A DNA stretch of 25,611 bases from Entamoeba invadens IP1 (taxonomy: Eukaryota > Evosea > Mastigamoebida > Endamoebidae). Positions 1 to 10,098 of the stretch are shown in pieces. Position 1 is the first letter of the stretch, and every line of letters starts with the position of its first letter. The stretch is taken from assembly GCF_000330505.1 (NCBI RefSeq), contig NW_004443681.1:135811-161421 (forward strand), read 5' to 3'. The notes below the pieces were generated by a model, which worked only from the letters and a program-made list of their open reading frames with translations, had not been told where the DNA came from and made no database searches. The position numbers were made by a program, and so were the translations under genes.

Positions 1-15
1 TCGAGCTCGGTACCC
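1..15. other. Cloning-vector polylinker remnant
   Basis: The first 15 bases, TCGAGCTCGGTACCC, match the pUC18/19-type multiple cloning site from the EcoRI/SacI side through KpnI to the left half of SmaI (CCC^GGG). Genomic-looking AT-rich sequence starts directly after the CCC, as expected for a blunt insert ligated into a SmaI cut. This is untrimmed vector at a contig end and not part of the organism. The match was made from knowledge of the polylinker; a vector screen would confirm it. Confidence 0.9.
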
Positions 16-984
16 TATTATTAAACTATAATAAATCAATAAAAGTGTTAGACTATGATAAACAAAATTATAATAATATCCAAATCATATTATTTTAAAT
101 AAAAATGCGTGTTTGTTTATCCAAAAAAGTATTTATTGTTACTTTTCAACTTTATTGAAACAAACAAGTATCATTTTTGTGTATTGTATGGCATTGGTTG
201 GTAATTGATTATTCTTAATTTTGTATTAAAAAAATACCCTCTTGTTTTATATCCTATTGAACCCCAAAAACAAAACAATTGTTCAATGATGAAATAACTA
301 TTTTTTACTCCATTAAAAAGTTACTTAAAATGCACTCATATAATGTCATTATTTTTGTAAAACATTTTTTACAAAAATAATCGTTTAAATTATTTCCCAA
401 AAAATGTTTGATAGATGGTTTTCTTCTTTACAATTCACAAGACAATACCAACATTACTGACTTTATGGGACAAAAAACAAAAACACCAATTCAAAAATGT
501 AATAATTATTAAAAATTTTTAATTTACCAAAGATTATTTTGAAAAAAGCACATTTATTTCTAATCGTGTTGTTGTGACAAAACTAAATATTAATCACCAT
601 ATTATGTCTGTTTTGGATTCATAGATTGTTTCTCATTTGTAATTGATCAAATCCCAAAATATAAGTATAATCATGGCCATATCAAACAAAATATTGTATA
701 GTATATTTACTTAAAAATATAGTATTAAATTTCACTTAAAAAATGGTAATTTTTTATAGGTTTTGTCCATTCTCTCGTTTTTCCCATTGTAAAATGTAAA
801 TTTTTTTAATTATTTACCAAATTATTATTTTGCCTCAAATTGCTTGTTATTTTGCCATTCTTTTTTTCTTTTACAAATTTCCATAATCTTTATACTCTTT
901 TTTTCTTGTTTTCCCCCCAAAAATAGAGAAAAAAGTAATTATAATCAATTTCTTAATAATAATTATCAAAAAATAAACCAAGTT
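16..984. other. AT-rich non-coding stretch
   Basis: Almost a kilobase of very AT-rich sequence with long T and A runs and frequent stops in all frames. The only sizeable open frame (from 844) lacks an ATG start, is dominated by F, I, L, K and N, and resembles no family I know. I see no gene, RNA or repeat here. Confidence 0.6.
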
Positions 985-1276
985 TTATCGAATATTGGAA
1001 AACCTAAGTGTTCGACCTCCCCCAGTTTTGGAGACCGTGATTCCAGGACAACTTTTGCGTTGGAAAATGGAAACATAGTTTGCCAATTTTAACCTTAGGA
1101 AGTCACTCATTTTTGTTGATTTTTTTTGCTGGAAAAAAACTGGATATATTCTATCCAGATCTTCTTTCTGCTATTTCCACTGGTTGTAGTGCTTCTGCAA
1201 CTGGGGAAACCTTTTTGCGGTTGAGGAATCCATCGACTTCATCTCGGTGGATGAAGTCGAAAGAAGCGATTGCCAT
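985..1276 (-). other. GC-richer island with hairpins and two short minus-strand ORFs
   Basis: This stretch is clearly richer in G and C than its surroundings. On the minus strand two ATG-started 41-codon frames occur back to back, 1276-1151 (starting MAIASFDFIH) and 1110-985 (starting MSDFLRLKLA), in different phases. It also holds two perfect inverted repeats: an 11-bp stem, TCGACTTCATC at 1233-1243 with GATGAAGTCGA at 1250-1260 (6-nt loop), and a 7-bp stem, CTGGATA at 1140-1146 with TATCCAG at 1152-1158. It could be a remnant of a frameshifted gene, a structured RNA, or part of a decayed mobile element. I recognise no family and assign no function. Confidence 0.35.
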
Positions 1277-1299
1277 TACTTTATTTTTTAGTTTATAGT

Positions 1300-1818
1300 T
1301 TATGTTTTTTGAATTATTGTGAAACTAACTGTATACTTAATTTATATTAAATATTAATTTGAATAATAATAAATTATAAATATTAATTAATTAATCAATA
1401 ATATTAATTAAATAATTTTTATAGGTAAAATTATTTGAAAAAAGAGTAAATAAAAAACATACATTTCATACAGCCATGACAGGGACTTTTAGTGTTCTAT
1501 AAATAGAATTGTTTAATAACTAAATTGAAATTCTGATAAGGAATAAAATATATTATTAAGAATATGAAAAAATGTTAATGTTTTAATTAATAATTGAAAA
1601 TAATAGAAATAATGAGTAAATTATCATAAAAAAATATCAAATATTTTTTTAATTATTAATAAATATTAAATATTGATATATATTATTATTGAAATATTTA
1701 TAATTAATTTATAATAATTCAAAGTTTATATGCAAAATATAAATATTTAATAAAAATAATTGGAAAAATCTATCACCCATTTTACTATATTTTCAGCAGT
1801 AATTTTTTTTCGAAAATT
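1300..1818. other. AT-rich spacer
   Basis: Extremely AT-rich, with repeated TTAATTAATAAT-type words and no credible open frame on the plus strand. At the right edge the minus strand stays open after the stop of the neighbouring fragment (about 1819 down to 1750) and could encode a further piece of it, containing ITAENIVKWV. Confidence 0.5.
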
Positions 1819-2571
1819 TTACCAATAACAATTCTGTACAATAACACGATTTTCCATACTAAAACGACAAATTAATCTTATAATTTCCGTCCAAGACTTG
1901 TGTGTAAAGTCCAATGCCATTCCATAACACACACAACTTTGAAACAAATAAACTATTTCATTACATTCTTTTACATTTAACAAATTTACCATTTTGAAAC
2001 AAGTTGAGTGACTTAAATGAATTTTGGTTTCAATCATTATCTGTACCTTTTTTTAATTATAGAGAGATATTTAAATTTTAGATTTATTTAAACAAATAAA
2101 TCTGAAATTTCAGATATCGCAACAGTTTGAGAAACACCCAAATTGACTTTATTTTGAATTACACTTGCAAAAGTTGTAAAAATTTACTTTTTTGATATTT
2201 CTGAACGTTTTTTCCTTAATAGTGTTTGTGTTTGTTGTAATAAAAATGTTTTGAAGATTTTAGGCAATTGAACCGATTGTTTGGGTTTCACCTAACAGTT
2301 GGTATGTCATACCAATAATACCATCAAAAACATCACATGTTTTCGTTTTATTATCACCATTTTCTTTGCAATCCATTGATTTTTTGTGTCTTATTAACAG
2401 AAATGTACTGTTTATCGGAAGTAATTTGAACACTTTCAATAGTTTTAAGTGGATCACAGATACACTTTTCATATTTGTGTCAGTGTTATTCAAGTCGTCA
2501 ATTATTTTTTCATTGCATTTCATATCACGTTGTGATACATCAATACGACACTGAGGACTTCTACTGCTCAT
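1819..2571 (-). pseudogene. Decayed minus-strand coding region, family unknown
   Basis: Two minus-strand open frames lie in the same phase. The upstream one runs from ATG at 2571 to 2260 (103 residues, starting MSSRSPQC). The downstream one runs from ATG at 2037 to 1819 (72 residues, with the phrase DFTHKSWTEIIRLICRFSME). Between them the same phase carries several stops in AT-rich DNA. The downstream fragment has a mixed composition (W, C, H, R) unlike chance AT-rich frames, so I think it derives from a real protein. The parts could be exons of one gene, but I find no convincing GT...AG intron covering the gap, so decay is more likely. The upstream ATG is only 32 bases from the flanking TA of a MITE, so that insertion may have hit the promoter. 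I do not recognise the family. Confidence 0.35.
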
Positions 2572-2604
2572 TTTTTTATTTTTATTAATCTTCAATTTTA
2601 AGTA

Positions 2605-2627
2605 CAGTGAAAAGGGTCTATTTGTCG
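2605..2627 (+). repeat. Left terminal inverted repeat of the MITE
   Basis: Starts CAGTGAAAAGGG and ends TCTATTTGTCG. It pairs with 2831-2853 with mismatches only at positions 5, 9 and 11 from the outer end. It is preceded by TA at 2603-2604. Confidence 0.88.
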
Positions 2628-2830
2628 AGATCTTTGCACAAAAAACAATTTGTTTGTTAAATTTGAGAGAATTATTAGAAAGTTCGTTTTAATATAAAAT
2701 TATATTTTTTAAAAAAATTGGTCTTAAATCAACAAAAAGAACAGATTCGAGAACAAAATATTAAATTGTCGTAAACCCAAATGATTGGCCAGTTGTGTGT
2801 ATAAAATATACCGTTCGACAAATAAGATTG

Positions 2831-2853
2831 CGACAAATAGACGCCTTTGACTG
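2831..2853 (-). repeat. Right terminal inverted repeat of the MITE
   Basis: On the minus strand it reads CAGTCAAAGGCG followed by TCTATTTGTCG. It is followed by TA at 2854-2855, completing the target duplication. Confidence 0.88.
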
Positions 2854-2855
2854 TA

Positions 2856-4337
2856 TGTATTTTTGTCTTTATTTTTATGTTTTTATTTTATATTATATAT
2901 ATAATATATTTCACCAAAATTATCATATTTTCTTTCAAAACAACCACATTTAATAACATTCTTGATGAATTTTTGTAAGTAAAGGGTCAGAAAAAACCGA
3001 TGTTGGAAAAAAGCGATGTTGCCAAAATAATAGTAATTTAATAACACTTTTATAGTTAGTTGTATAGTTTATTTTTCCACTTTTCCTCAATTTGATTCAA
3101 AAAAACAAGGTTAACATAACTTAATTTCTTTTTTCGAAATGCCAAAAATCATTTTTGAGATTATACATTAATTTTTACTTGTAAAGATAATGTTGATGTC
3201 GAAAGACAAAAGGGAAGCATAAAACAACGACTTCTAAACTGTTCTTTGAAGCAAGAAAAATACAAAAATTGGCTAAAAAACAATAAAAAGATTTTAAAAG
3301 TTGATTAATGTTTTCAATATTATTTTTTCTTTTTAGCATAAATACAAAAACTTTTAATCAAAACCCGGTCAGTGTACTTTTTTTCACACCCCTTAACTTT
3401 AACTTTTAATTTTTTTACATGCTATTTATCGTTCATAAAACACAAACTCCACTATCTAATCAATTACATATCAAACAACTTAATAAACTTATCAATATTC
3501 ACACTCTTTAAACCTAACAACTTTTCATTTCTTTGATCAAAGACCGACTGCACCTTTATTTCACACCCCCTCTTGATCGATTCCTCATTCAATCAGAAAT
3601 GCAGTCCACGGCCAAACTTGAAAAACGTTCTTTCAAAAGCTACACCACACAAAGTTGAGTGCATCCATTCCCAGCCCTTTTTTGAGTCCCTGTCAAACAA
3701 ATGAAATACAGAGCTCCTTTTTATAATCAATTAATTTTTTGAAACTTTTTTCAAAAATCGAAGCAAAATCAAAAAACTGGAGAAAAAAAACAAAATAAAA
3801 CGATTTTTTAATTAGAAACATCGAACATCGGTAATATTCCGTTTCATGTGTCCATTTGTTTTTTTCCCTGTTTTTTAAATTTTTAAAACAAAACCTCAAC
3901 TTTTTGTGGCAAATATCATTTATGGTCAAAGTTTAATGGTTGTTTATAAAGAACTTGGTCAAACATCGGTTTTTGGTGCCGTTCATGGGAAAAAATAAAA
4001 AGACGGGGAAAATAAAGTGGGTTATCCGAAATGGAGGCAACCAAATCTTGGTGGTTAATAAAACAATAAAAATCGTGTTTTTTTATGTTAAATTAGTAAA
4101 ATACTATTTGTATGCCGTGAAAAAAACTAAATTATTTTTTGTGTTTTTTAATGGCATTTTATTATTTTTGTTCAGAATTTAGTGTTGATTGATTTGAGTT
4201 TGGTAATAAAAAGGTCAACATCGGTTTTAAGAAATGTTTATATTTTTTAAATTTCAACTCGGCAAAACGCAAATAATGTCCAATTTTAAGCAAAACTTTA
4301 TATAAAATGGTAAAACATCGGTTTTTTCCGCCGTAAT
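2856..4337. other. AT-rich spacer with dispersed short motifs
   Basis: No convincing gene. The open frames at 3693-3929 (minus), 3940-4182 (plus) and 4162-4359 (minus) overlap or abut one another, are made mostly of K, F, I and L, and look like chance. The stretch does hold repeated short words: AACATCGGT at 3824, AACATCGGTTTTT at 3962, CAACATCGGTTTT at 4217 and AACATCGGTTTTTT at 4314. It also holds two related pyrimidine-rich stretches sharing TTTCACACCCC (3366-3394 and 3545-3571). Confidence 0.5.
2991..3023 (-). repeat. Tandem pair of the dispersed AACATCGGTTTTTT motif
   Basis: On the minus strand two units follow each other: GGCAACATCGCTTTTTT (3023-3007) and CCAACATCGGTTTTTT (3006-2991), then C-G-CCCTTTA. 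A single copy with the same downstream pattern recurs at 7912-7926. Further copies on the plus strand lie at 3824, 3962, 4217 and 4314. Function unknown. Confidence 0.6.
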
Positions 4338-4476
4338 AAAGACTTGCCCAAAAGTGCATTTTAATAAAAAATTCTAGTTAAATGTTAAAAAAAATGACTT
4401 AATTGATACTTAATACGTAATTCAATGCACGAACAGTCAACGCAAACACAACTGAAGAGCGCTCGGGCAAGTCTTT
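4338..4476. repeat. Short element with 12-bp inverted ends
   Basis: AAAGACTTGCCC at 4338-4349 is matched perfectly in inverse orientation by GGGCAAGTCTTT at 4465-4476, enclosing about 115 bases. The inner right flank is unusually GC-rich for the region (GAAGAGCGCTC). It may be a small MITE or an old pair of transposon ends. I see no clean target duplication. Confidence 0.45.
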
Positions 4477-5430
4477 GAAATACCATTATTATAAAAATAA
4501 AAGATTATTTATTATAAGAGTATCTTGTGTATCAATATAGATTTCAAGTGTTTTATTATCAAATATATAACTCTATATTTTGGGTTTTTAGACCAATTGT
4601 TGATAATCAAAAAACAAATAACTATTGTAGTTAATAAAAATACTATCAAATAATAAAAAATGTCTCGAAAAAAAAAATAAAAAATTGATAACTTAATATG
4701 TACAAACTCTTATCAGTAAACCTTGCAGTCGCTAAGGCACTAACTTAACACGAAGCCAAAGAATTACAAAACGAAGTGTTCGTTATGTGTTATATAAATT
4801 AAATCATTGATAAACTATCATGATTTTATATTTTAATAATTTAGTTTGTATAATTTAAACAATAGCTATTAATAATATAACATGGTTTATAAAAACAAAC
4901 AAAAATTTATAAATGTGATTCTATTATGATATAATAATAATTTATTTCAAAAACTATTCATAATACTATATAGAATAAATATTTAATAATTTATAATAAA
5001 AATATTATTAAATCATTCCAAATAACTGTTTTTGACCATTTTGGGCAAAATTATTTAAAGAAATAATTAGTAATTTAAATATTAAAATAAATCATTCAAA
5101 AATAATGTTTAAAAATAAAGTTATTTATTATTATAATTTTTAATATTTTATTTTTATAAAAAACATAAACTTTGTAAAAAAACTAAACAACAATGCGATA
5201 AAATTTCATCGCAAAATAAAAAAACAAATCCATCAAAGCAAAATAATCAAAATAACACCAAAATTATTTAAACAATCACATAATAATTAACAAAATCAAT
5301 TTAATTGTTAAAAACAACAATCAATAATTAACACAACTATTTTTGTTGAAATATATTCTAAAGTTTCAAATAAAATCAAAAAATACACGTTTAATAATTG
5401 AGTGTTTATAACAATCTTTATTTTTCATCA
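4477..5430. other. AT-rich spacer before the pogo-like transposase
   Basis: Nearly pure A/T sequence with no open frame of note and no recognisable terminal repeat for the downstream transposon. It may include the non-coding left flank of that element. Confidence 0.5.
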
Positions 5431-6995
5431 ATGTCTCATAGCCCAATGATATCAAAACCTCCGAAAGTTAAACATGTGTATAAAACACAAGATGAAAAAT
5501 TGCAAAGTTTAGTGAACACAATGAAAAAACCTTTAATACCACAGTATATTAATGTGATTGATTATTTAAAAGAAATCCCAGATATGATTATTTTTAAAGA
5601 TCTTGAGATCAAAGTTAAATCCGTGGCATTTGATTCTTTCCGTCAACAAGTACGTTATTGTTTAAAGGAATTACCAGAAAATGTTTCAAAAATATTAAAA
5701 GAAAAAAACTGTCTTTTCCCATTGCGCTTGACTATTTTTTCGGGACTTTCGAAAGAAAAAGTGTTCGTTGTCAAATCGACAAAATAAATAACGAAAATAA
5801 AACTGGTAAAAAACCCAAAAAAGGACTCAAAAGACTACTAAATGATTTAGAAATTATTCCAGATGTTGCACCAGTTATGGAAGCAAAACGGGCAGAAGTT
5901 ACACCCGAGTCAATTTTGCAATATTACACCGAATTGAAAAAGAAAATTGATGGGTGCCGTTTTGAGCTTATTTTTAACCTCGATGAAGTTGGATTCGACC
6001 AATGGGTCGATTCTCATTCAAAAATTGTCTATGCAGAAGTTTCTAGAGGACAAGATGTGTTTAATGAAGTTGAAAGAGAAAGTTCCAGAACAAGTCTTTT
6101 GTGTTGTGGATGCCTCGATGGAACCAAAATGATTCCACTTGTGGTAACAAAAAGACTTTCTCTGGAAGATGTTGCTATTATATCCCTTAAAAGTCGGGCT
6201 TTAATAAGGACACAAAAATCAGGTGTTTTGAATACTGAATTATACACCCTCTGGTTAAAAAAGTGTTCTTCCGGACAATTAAGGCAAAAAGAGAACAAAT
6301 GGGTGTGCGTGCCGATATGAAAGCTTTCCTAATTCTTGATGGTTTTTCAGGCCATTTTTCTGAAGAAATTCAAAATTTATTTTTGGAAAATCACGTAGAA
6401 ATGATTAATGAGGTCCCTCACAGTTCCCATTTATGTCAACCAATGGACTTGGGAATATTCGGGAACCAAAAGAAATTTTTGGCGGACAAAAACAACTATC
6501 TTTGCCACAAATTCACTTTATTAAAAAAAAGAAGGAAAAAATGTTGAAAAAAGTGGTAAATTGCTTCAAATAGATTCCCCAGAGTTCTAACAAGCAATGA
6601 AAAAATATATTAACATGTCTGAAGAGGAAAAAATTAGAGAGCTAATCTATTCCTGGGAGTGTGTGGAAAATGGAAACAATGTCATGAGCTCTTTTAAATA
6701 AGCAGGAATATCATTTGTGCCACACACTCCCAGTGAAAGCGAGCTTCAGGAGATACAAAAGAAGTCGCCAAATTACAATATTTCAGATTACATAACGGGG
6801 GTGGTAAAAGTGGACATGAATGGGGCAAGAGAAGTCTGCAAATTCTTGGGTATTGCTGCAGAACCTAAAGTTGTTGGAGCGACCAGAGTTGCTCTCGAAA
6901 ATTATGAAGACAGGAAAAAATGTTTTCAACGTGAGAAACTCACCAACACCAGGAAGCAAAGTCAAGCCAAAAAACCCAGAAACCCCGAAAAATAA
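5431..6995 (+). pseudogene. Broken pogo/Tigger-like DDE transposase
   Basis: This is a cut-and-paste transposase of the Tc1/mariner superfamily (DDE_1 type), now inactive. The first credible ATG is at 5431 (MSHSPMIS). The N-terminal part runs in frame 1, then the frame moves to 3 near 5714-5720, to 2 at the A run 6257-6262, and back to 3 at the A run 6523-6530. In-frame TAA codons follow at 6588 and 6699. The catalytic core is still readable: NLDEVGF (Asp codon 5982), LILDGFSGHF (Asp 6338) and PHSSHLCQPMDLGIFG (Asp 6446), giving a third-acid spacing of 36 residues as in pogo-like enzymes. A lysine-rich tail ends at 6995. No flanking terminal repeats were found. The family call rests on these motifs and their order. 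Confidence 0.88.
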
Positions 6996-7044
6996 CTGCG
7001 GGTTAAAGTCTTATTTTTTGTCGCAAACCTTTTTCTATAATTAA

Positions 7045-10000
7045 ATAAAGTATTTGTAATATGTTAATTATATTAATTTAATTTAAAATAGTAATATTTT
7101 AATCTGAGTATTATATATTAAAACACTCAACAATAACGACAATTTAAAAATAAAATTGATACATTATAAAATAAATAGTATTAAAAATAATATTTTAATA
7201 ATAAAGGTTTGATTTACAACAAAAATGGGTATAAAAAAGTTTCGAAAATCTGAAATCAAACAATCATTAAAACTCAGAAGAAAACGCGTTTGTTTATCAT
7301 GATTATGAACACTGTCAAATAATGAACTTGGGAAATTAAGAACTAAAAAAATAATGAGAAGGTCGTATATGCATACAAATAATTATTATTCAACGACAAT
7401 AATTATATATTACTGTCCGGAACCACCAGAAGAGACGTTTGTTTTATTTAATAATGTTTAAGAGCATAGATTTCAAAAAAACAACTTAGGTTATTACAGC
7501 TGATTAGTTTATGAAAGGGGAAAGTTCCAAAAAGAAAAATACAGAAAACAAAGTGATCAACATTACATCGTGATTAATCGTAACTAACGAAAATATAAAC
7601 CATCTCGTTAATTGTATTAAACGAACTGTTTATTATACTTTGTTTAATTTGTATGGGTTTTGTCTCAATAAATCCAACTATAAATATCACTTTATAAATA
7701 ATTCAATCGGTTTCCCGATTATATTAAACAAATACATGTATTATATAATGTATTCTCCCTAATATAAATATATTATTAACAACATATTCGAAACACTTCT
7801 TAATAATACTCAGGCAAAGCAAAAATGTTGGTTTTATTTTTTTGAAAAAGTAAAAAACAAATAACAAAATAATAATTAAAAAACATTTTACCTATTGTTA
7901 CCAACTTTAGGCAACATCGGTTTTTTCAGCCCCTTTAAATTGGATTTTTAATTAACGATGGAGAAAACTAACAGTACATATAGTTTTTTTTAATTATGAT
8001 CAATAACTTTTTTTTTGAAAAAAACATTTTTTGGTTTTATTTTATTTTTTTTTCTTTTTAACCATATTATACATTCAAAAAAAGAAAAGCAAGAAATGTG
8101 GAGTTTGTAATTCCTTATCTGGCCATTTTCCGAATAATATCAACACAACCAGCAGACCATTTATTATAGTTAATCACAGAAGTGTCACTGTTGTGGTGTG
8201 GTTAATAGGTTATACCAATTAATTAGAAAAGCAAAGAAAACGATTGACAATTAGTGTTTCTTTAAGAATGTCAAATGGTAAAAATTAATAAAATAATAAC
8301 TATGTATTTATGGTTTTCAATTAGCGATGGTCGATACTATATATTATAATATAAAAAATGATATAGTAAATTTCCGTGTTGTATTTTTGAATATCTTTAA
8401 TTAGAAATCAGACTTTATATTATAATTGTATATAAATACTTAATAAATATAGTTTATATGTGTATATTTAACTATTTGATATACTACTTTCTATTTTCCA
8501 TCTTTCGTTTTTTGTTGGGCAAAAATATAATTTTGGTTATTTTTTAAGGATTAAAAAACAAAAATAAATCTAAAGTGTTAAAATTATATGTTTACACACT
8601 CAAAAAATTTACTTGTTTTAATATTTAATTTGTTTTTCAATGAAAATGTAAAGTATATAAGTAAATCATGTTATATTAATTATCATAATAAATTCATTAA
8701 AAGTAATTGTATAATCATGTTATTATTTTACTATTCAATAACAAATGTGATGTCAAATTTATAATTATGTTATTTATGTGTGTAATTAAAAAGAATGAAT
8801 TAAAAAGATATATGTATTCAATAACGTTTGTTACATGTTATCATCAACAATAAACTAATGGAAAATAATTGTTTTTTTTGATGTGGTTACACAATGATAA
8901 TGGTCTCACTTGTTTAGAATATAAAAGATATATTCAATTATCAAAAAAAATATACAAAATATACTCTTTGGTTTATATTTACATCAACATTTACATTTGA
9001 ACATGATTGTTAATTATTTATTTATCATTCCATGTCTTGTCATATCGATAACTAAAGTCTGTTTTCTATTTAACGATATTCTAAAAATATAACAAAGAAA
9101 AGAACTAGACCAAAAATATTAAACCATTATTTACTATACTCAATATCGCTAATTAAAAACCATTAACTATTAATAAAATTGTCATTAATTAAAACTAATG
9201 TTAAACAAATTCTAAGCATTGACTTTTTTTCAAATCACTGGTTGTTGTTTTCAATTTGACCCAAATGATAATTTGACACGTCTACTCTATCTAATATGAC
9301 ATTTATTAATTTCAAATAACCTGGTTGACATAGTTTATTTCGTCGTATTCACATTTCAAGACCTACCTATTCTTCGTTTTGGCTTTATAATTTTTTAGTT
9401 GTTTAGCCATTTTGATTTTTGTTATTTTTAACACACTTTTATAAAAAAAGAACCATAAAATAAAATACAAACCATTTTTTTGAAAAACCACTTTATTTTT
9501 ATTATAAATTATAATACTGTTATTATAATTTATAGTAAAAACCCGATATAGTAATATAGTAAACAGACTTTATATACTTTGAATATAAAACAATATTTTT
9601 AAATTAAAATACAATTGTTTAAATATGTATAATTAGAAAGAAATATTTTTTTTAATTTACCAAATATTTTTAATAAACACTTTTTTAGCACTTAAAATAC
9701 CTCTCCTGTTTTTTAATTGGCCCGTTTTTACTGAATATTAATTCAATTTTTAATGAATTTACTATTTTGCTTGTGTAATGTTATTTACATAAGATAAACT
9801 TTAAAAAATGTAATTATTTTTAATAAACTCGAAATTTTTTATTTTTAAACCACTTAAATTTTGTTCAATGTTATTTGAGGTGTTAAAGTTCATAAATATT
9901 AATTAATTCTTTTAATATTTAATTTTTTTTTGACACGCATTTCAAACCTTTTTACCATTTTTTAATTATTTTATATGTGTTTTTGACTTCAAATAATTAT

Positions 10001-10098
10001 TGTCAGCCCAAGCATTTTGATGAATCTTCAAGTTATCTTAACAATTAAATGATTATAAAGTGTAGCAAAAATTAAAGCTAAGAACAGTGTTATTTAAA
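7045..10098. other. Three-kilobase AT-rich intergenic region
   Basis: No gene is supported. The 63-codon frame at 8031-8222 starts at TTG and is mostly hydrophobic AT-rich codons. Visible structures are one AACATCGGTTTTTT motif (7912-7926), a perfect 14-bp stem with CTGT loop at 9503-9534, and several ATATAGTAAA words, some paired as small palindromes (for example 8335-8366). The 3' end of the Ras gene lies at the right edge. Its transcript would run into TTTAATTTTTG near 10066-10076, which resembles the Entamoeba TAATT polyadenylation signal. Confidence 0.5.
9503..9534. repeat. Perfect AT-only hairpin, 14-bp stem
   Basis: TATAAATTATAATA at 9503-9516 and TATTATAATTTATA at 9521-9534 are exact reverse complements separated by CTGT. 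In DNA this AT-rich it may be chance or a minor foldback. It could form a cruciform, and it stands far from any gene start. Confidence 0.5.

Larger units (their letters stand above)
2603..2855. mobile_element. MITE with TA target duplication and pogo/Tigger-type ends
   Basis: A 249-bp element (2605-2853) is bounded by TA on both sides. Its 23-bp terminal inverted repeats match at 20 of 23 positions: left end 2605-2627, right end 2831-2853 read on the minus strand. Both start CAGT and end in GTCTATTTGTCG. It has no coding capacity. A subterminal copy of CGACAAATA occurs at 2816 just inside the right repeat, a possible second transposase binding site. Ends starting CAGT next to a TA duplication are typical of pogo/Tigger-like members of the Tc1/mariner superfamily. 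A related transposase relic lies 2.6 kb away, although I could not find these ends around it. Confidence 0.85.

Noticed and set aside
844..1298. Two overlapping plus-strand frames of 82 and 72 codons
   Set aside because: Both begin at non-ATG codons, run through low-complexity F/L/S-rich AT sequence, and conflict with the hairpins in the island. No family features.
3693..4359. Three K/F/I-rich frames on both strands
   Set aside because: AT-rich chance frames with no motif. They overlap or abut on opposite strands and coincide with the dispersed short motif.
8031..8222. 63-codon plus-strand frame with a hydrophobic start
   Set aside because: Starts at TTG and the hydrophobic part is a T run. 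Nothing supports a gene.
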